Assembly (NCBI GenBank): GCA_025449775.1
Contig: JANWIS010000107.1
Location: 1 to 8,485 of the forward strand
Source: Ignavibacteriaceae bacterium
Lineage (GTDB): Bacteria; Bacteroidota; Ignavibacteria; Ignavibacteriales; Ignavibacteriaceae
Direction of reading: 5' to 3'
Length of the DNA: 8,485 nt
This document shows positions 6,429-8,485 of the stretch, piece by piece (the first letter of the stretch is position 1; the number at the start of each line of letters is the position of its first letter). The notes under the pieces are model-generated. The model saw only the letters and a list, made by a program, of their open reading frames with translations, had not been told where the DNA came from and made no database searches. The translations under genes were made by a program, and so were the position numbers.

Positions 6429-8432
6429 TTAGAAAATATCGTTTTTGGAATCTTCTGACCAGTTTCCATCTTCTTTTATCAGGCTAATTAATACATTTAC
6501 TGCCTGTGAGGAAGGGACATTTCTCTTTACAATATCCTTTCCACGGTAAAGAGTTATTTTGTCAATTCCGGAACCAACGTAACCATAATCAGCATCAGCC
6601 ATTTCGCCAGGACCATTAACAATGCATCCCATTATGGCAATCTTTACTCCTTTAAGATGTTCAGTACGTTTTCTTATCATTTCAGTAGTTTCCTGAAGAT
6701 CGAAGAGTGTTCTTCCACAGGATGGACAGGCAATGTATTCTGTTTTTGATATCCGTGTTCTTGTTGCTTGTAATATTCCGAATAGCGTTCTGTTGATAAA
6801 TTCCGCTTTAGTTTCATTATCGTTAACCGACTTAAGCGCATATTTTAATGCTTCTTCCTTTTCAATAATATCGGCATTTATCCAAACTCCATCACCGAAC
6901 CCATCGACGAGTAAAGCCCCAAAGTCAGTTGAAGAATATAAACGTATTTTATCTGTATCAAGCTTAACATAATTTCTTTTGACAATAACAGGATTTTTGA
7001 TTTCACGAATGACAAGCTCAAAGAATAATCTCCTCTGTTCAGCCATTCCATTTTCATTATCCGTTTCAGCAATCAGAATAAGTTTGAGATCATCTTTTAC
7101 TTTTGTAGTCAGTTCATCGTCAAGGTCATTTAATTTTATTCTTAAAAGATTTAATTGATCTGAAAAAACCTTACCTCTCAGGAAATCTTCTTTATTTAAC
7201 AGAGGATATCTCAATCTTTTTGATTCAAGCTTTTCCCATTCTTTATAATCCAGAATTAACTTGATGTTTTCAGGAACACCAAAGTCTATATTTTGTTTTC
7301 CAAGATAAATTGCATCAGCAGCAGCTTCGGCAATAGACCACTTATCAGTTACAGCATCGTACTTATAACCGATATCAATAAGATCTTTCTGGCTTGAAAT
7401 ATTTCTCGAATGATAATCAGCAACTACAATTGGAACATGACTGCCTCCAATTCCAAGAACTTCAAATGTTTCTCTTCTTTTGTAATGAACCGGATCGATC
7501 GGTGCTTCTGTGATTGGCAAAATAGTTTTCTCATTTTTCCTTTTCACATACCTGTCTGCGAGCATTATTGCTACCGGTGATTCATATTCAGGATCTTCTG
7601 TAAGTGAAACACGAATTGTATCTCCAATTCCATCTTCAAGCAATGTTCCTATTCCCACAGCAGATTTTATTCTTCCATCTTCACCACCACCTGCTTCTGT
7701 CACTCCGAGATGAATGGGATAATTCATTCCTTCTTCTTCCATCTTCTGAATCAACTGCCTGTATGCTTGTACCATAACTTTCGGATTACTGGCTTTCATC
7801 GAAAGAACAATGCTGTAATAATTCTGGTCTTCACAAATCCTAACAAACTCCAAAGCAGATTCAACCATTCCGAGCGGAGTATCACCGAAGCGGTTCATTA
7901 TTCTGTCTGAAAGCGAACCATGGTTTGTTCCGATTCTCATTGCTGTTCCATATTCCTTACAAACTTTAACCAGCGGAACAAACTTTTCTCTGATTCTATC
8001 AAGTTCTTCCTGGTATTCCTGATCAGTGTATTCGAACTTTTCAAACTTTTTTCTATCAGCATAATTACCCGGATTGATTCTTACTTTCTCAACGAGTCTT
8101 GCAGCAAGTTCTGCAGCATTTGGTGTAAAGTGAATATCTGCAATTAGTGGAACTGAGTATCCTCGTGCTCTTAATTCCTTTTTAATATTTTCAAGATTCC
8201 TTGCTTCATTTATGCTTGGAGCAGTTATACGAACATATTCACATCCGGCTTCAACCATCCGTATTGATTGTTCAACAGTTGCTTTTGTATTCATTGTGTC
8301 GGTGATGGTCATTGATTGAATACGGATTGGATTAGTTCCGCCAAGCGGAACATCTCCGATAGAAACTTCACGGGTTTTATATCGTGAGTATTCTGTTAAG
8401 CTATTGCAATATTTTTTTATTGTTTCAATCAT
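6429..8432 (-). CDS. ispG: 4-hydroxy-3-methylbut-2-enyl diphosphate synthase IspG (GcpE), long three-domain form
   Basis: IspG is the iron-sulfur enzyme of the MEP pathway that reductively converts ME-cPP to HMBPP, the penultimate step to IPP and DMAPP. The 667-residue product is far longer than the about 370-residue E. coli type. Residues about 15-300 form the TIM barrel (REVSIGDVPLGGTNPIRIQSM at 21-41, ADIHFTP at 98-104, RINPGN at 118-123, GTNHGSLS at 168-175, HLGVTEAG at 241-248). About 300-545 is the extra insertion domain found in Bacteroidota, Chlorobi-type bacteria, chlamydiae and plants. The C-terminal 4Fe-4S domain holds C569 and C572 (CPSCGR), C603 (MGCIVNGPGE) and E610, so all cluster ligands and the bridging glutamate are present. 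The ATG at 8432 gives a start like homologues (YCNSLTEYSRYKTREV). No Shine-Dalgarno is seen. A probable upstream gene ends 13 bases before it. Confidence 0.97.
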   Translation of the reverse strand: MIETIKKYCNSLTEYSRYKTREVSIGDVPLGGTNPIRIQSMTITDTMNTKATVEQSIRMVEAGCEYVRITAPSINEARNLENIKKELRARGYSVPLIADIHFTPNAAELAARLVEKVRINPGNYADRKKFEKFEYTDQEYQEELDRIREKFVPLVKVCKEYGTAMRIGTNHGSLSDRIMNRFGDTPLGMVESALEFVRICEDQNYYSIVLSMKASNPKVMVQAYRQLIQKMEEEGMNYPIHLGVTEAGGGEDGRIKSAVGIGTLLEDGIGDTIRVSLTEDPEYESPVAIMLADRYVKRKNEKTILPITEAPIDPVHYKRRETFEVLGIGGSHVPIVVADYHSRNISSQKDLIDIGYKYDAVTDKWSIAEAAADAIYLGKQNIDFGVPENIKLILDYKEWEKLESKRLRYPLLNKEDFLRGKVFSDQLNLLRIKLNDLDDELTTKVKDDLKLILIAETDNENGMAEQRRLFFELVIREIKNPVIVKRNYVKLDTDKIRLYSSTDFGALLVDGFGDGVWINADIIEKEEALKYALKSVNDNETKAEFINRTLFGILQATRTRISKTEYIACPSCGRTLFDLQETTEMIRKRTEHLKGVKIAIMGCIVNGPGEMADADYGYVGSGIDKITLYRGKDIVKRNVPSSQAVNVLISLIKEDGNWSEDSKNDIF

Positions 8433-8445
8433 TTAATAAAAAAAA

Positions 8446-8485
8446 TTATTTCGAAAGATAAAGAACTGCTTCAGTGAATTGCAGA
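8446..8485 (-). CDS. Possible C-terminal tail of an upstream gene (partial, unidentified)
   Basis: Entering from the right edge, one minus-strand frame is open for 12 codons and ends at a TAA at 8446-8448, reading LQFTEAVLYLSK. The stop lies 13 bases before the ispG ATG, a spacing that fits an operon junction. The stretch is too short to identify or to be sure that it is coding. Confidence 0.3.
   Translation of the reverse strand, partial: LQFTEAVLYLSK

Noticed and set aside
7510..8147. Three plus-strand frames opposite ispG
   Set aside because: They are antisense to the conserved TIM-barrel codons of ispG; Ser/Phe-rich composition is typical of antisense shadows in AT-rich genes.

Overview
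The window reads as an AT-rich bacterial chromosome segment in which every supported gene lies on the minus strand. The contents are core housekeeping functions: isoprenoid synthesis, RNase P RNA, recombination and repair. The organism is most likely from the Bacteroidota/Chlorobiota/Ignavibacteria side of the tree. The main reason is the 667-residue three-domain IspG with a large insertion domain, a form typical of that group (also of chlamydiae and plants). Ignavibacteria is my best guess, made from protein style only; no database search was possible.

In transcription order (high to low coordinates): 8446-8485 is a possible tail of an upstream gene; 6429-8432 is ispG (MEP pathway); 6252-6428 is a non-coding gap with a strong stem-loop plus T-run directly in front of the next gene; 5127-6251 is a Nif3/YqfO-family dinuclear-metal protein; 4396-5124 is a coiled-coil C4 zinc-ribbon protein that appears translationally coupled to it through a TTG start; 3859-4256 is rnpB, the RNase P RNA; 2112-3824 is recJ; 1350-2096 is yebC; 782-1321 is ruvC; 340-714 is a four-helix-bundle protein of the 23S rRNA intervening-sequence family; 1-278 is the 5' part of ruvA.

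The recJ-yebC-ruvC-ruvA run is a DNA repair/recombination cluster: RecJ resects single strands, RuvA (with RuvB, expected beyond the left edge) migrates Holliday junctions and RuvC cuts them. YebC, a frequent ruv neighbour, is a translation or regulatory factor. The four-helix-bundle gene is the one accessory element and separates ruvC from ruvA.

I found no CRISPR array, phage, transposon, toxin-antitoxin pair or clearly new system. The points most worth a second look are the stem-loop in front of the Nif3 gene, which also overturns its longest start; the coupled TTG start of the zinc-ribbon gene; the four-helix-bundle gene inside the ruv cluster; and the tight rnpB-recJ junction.
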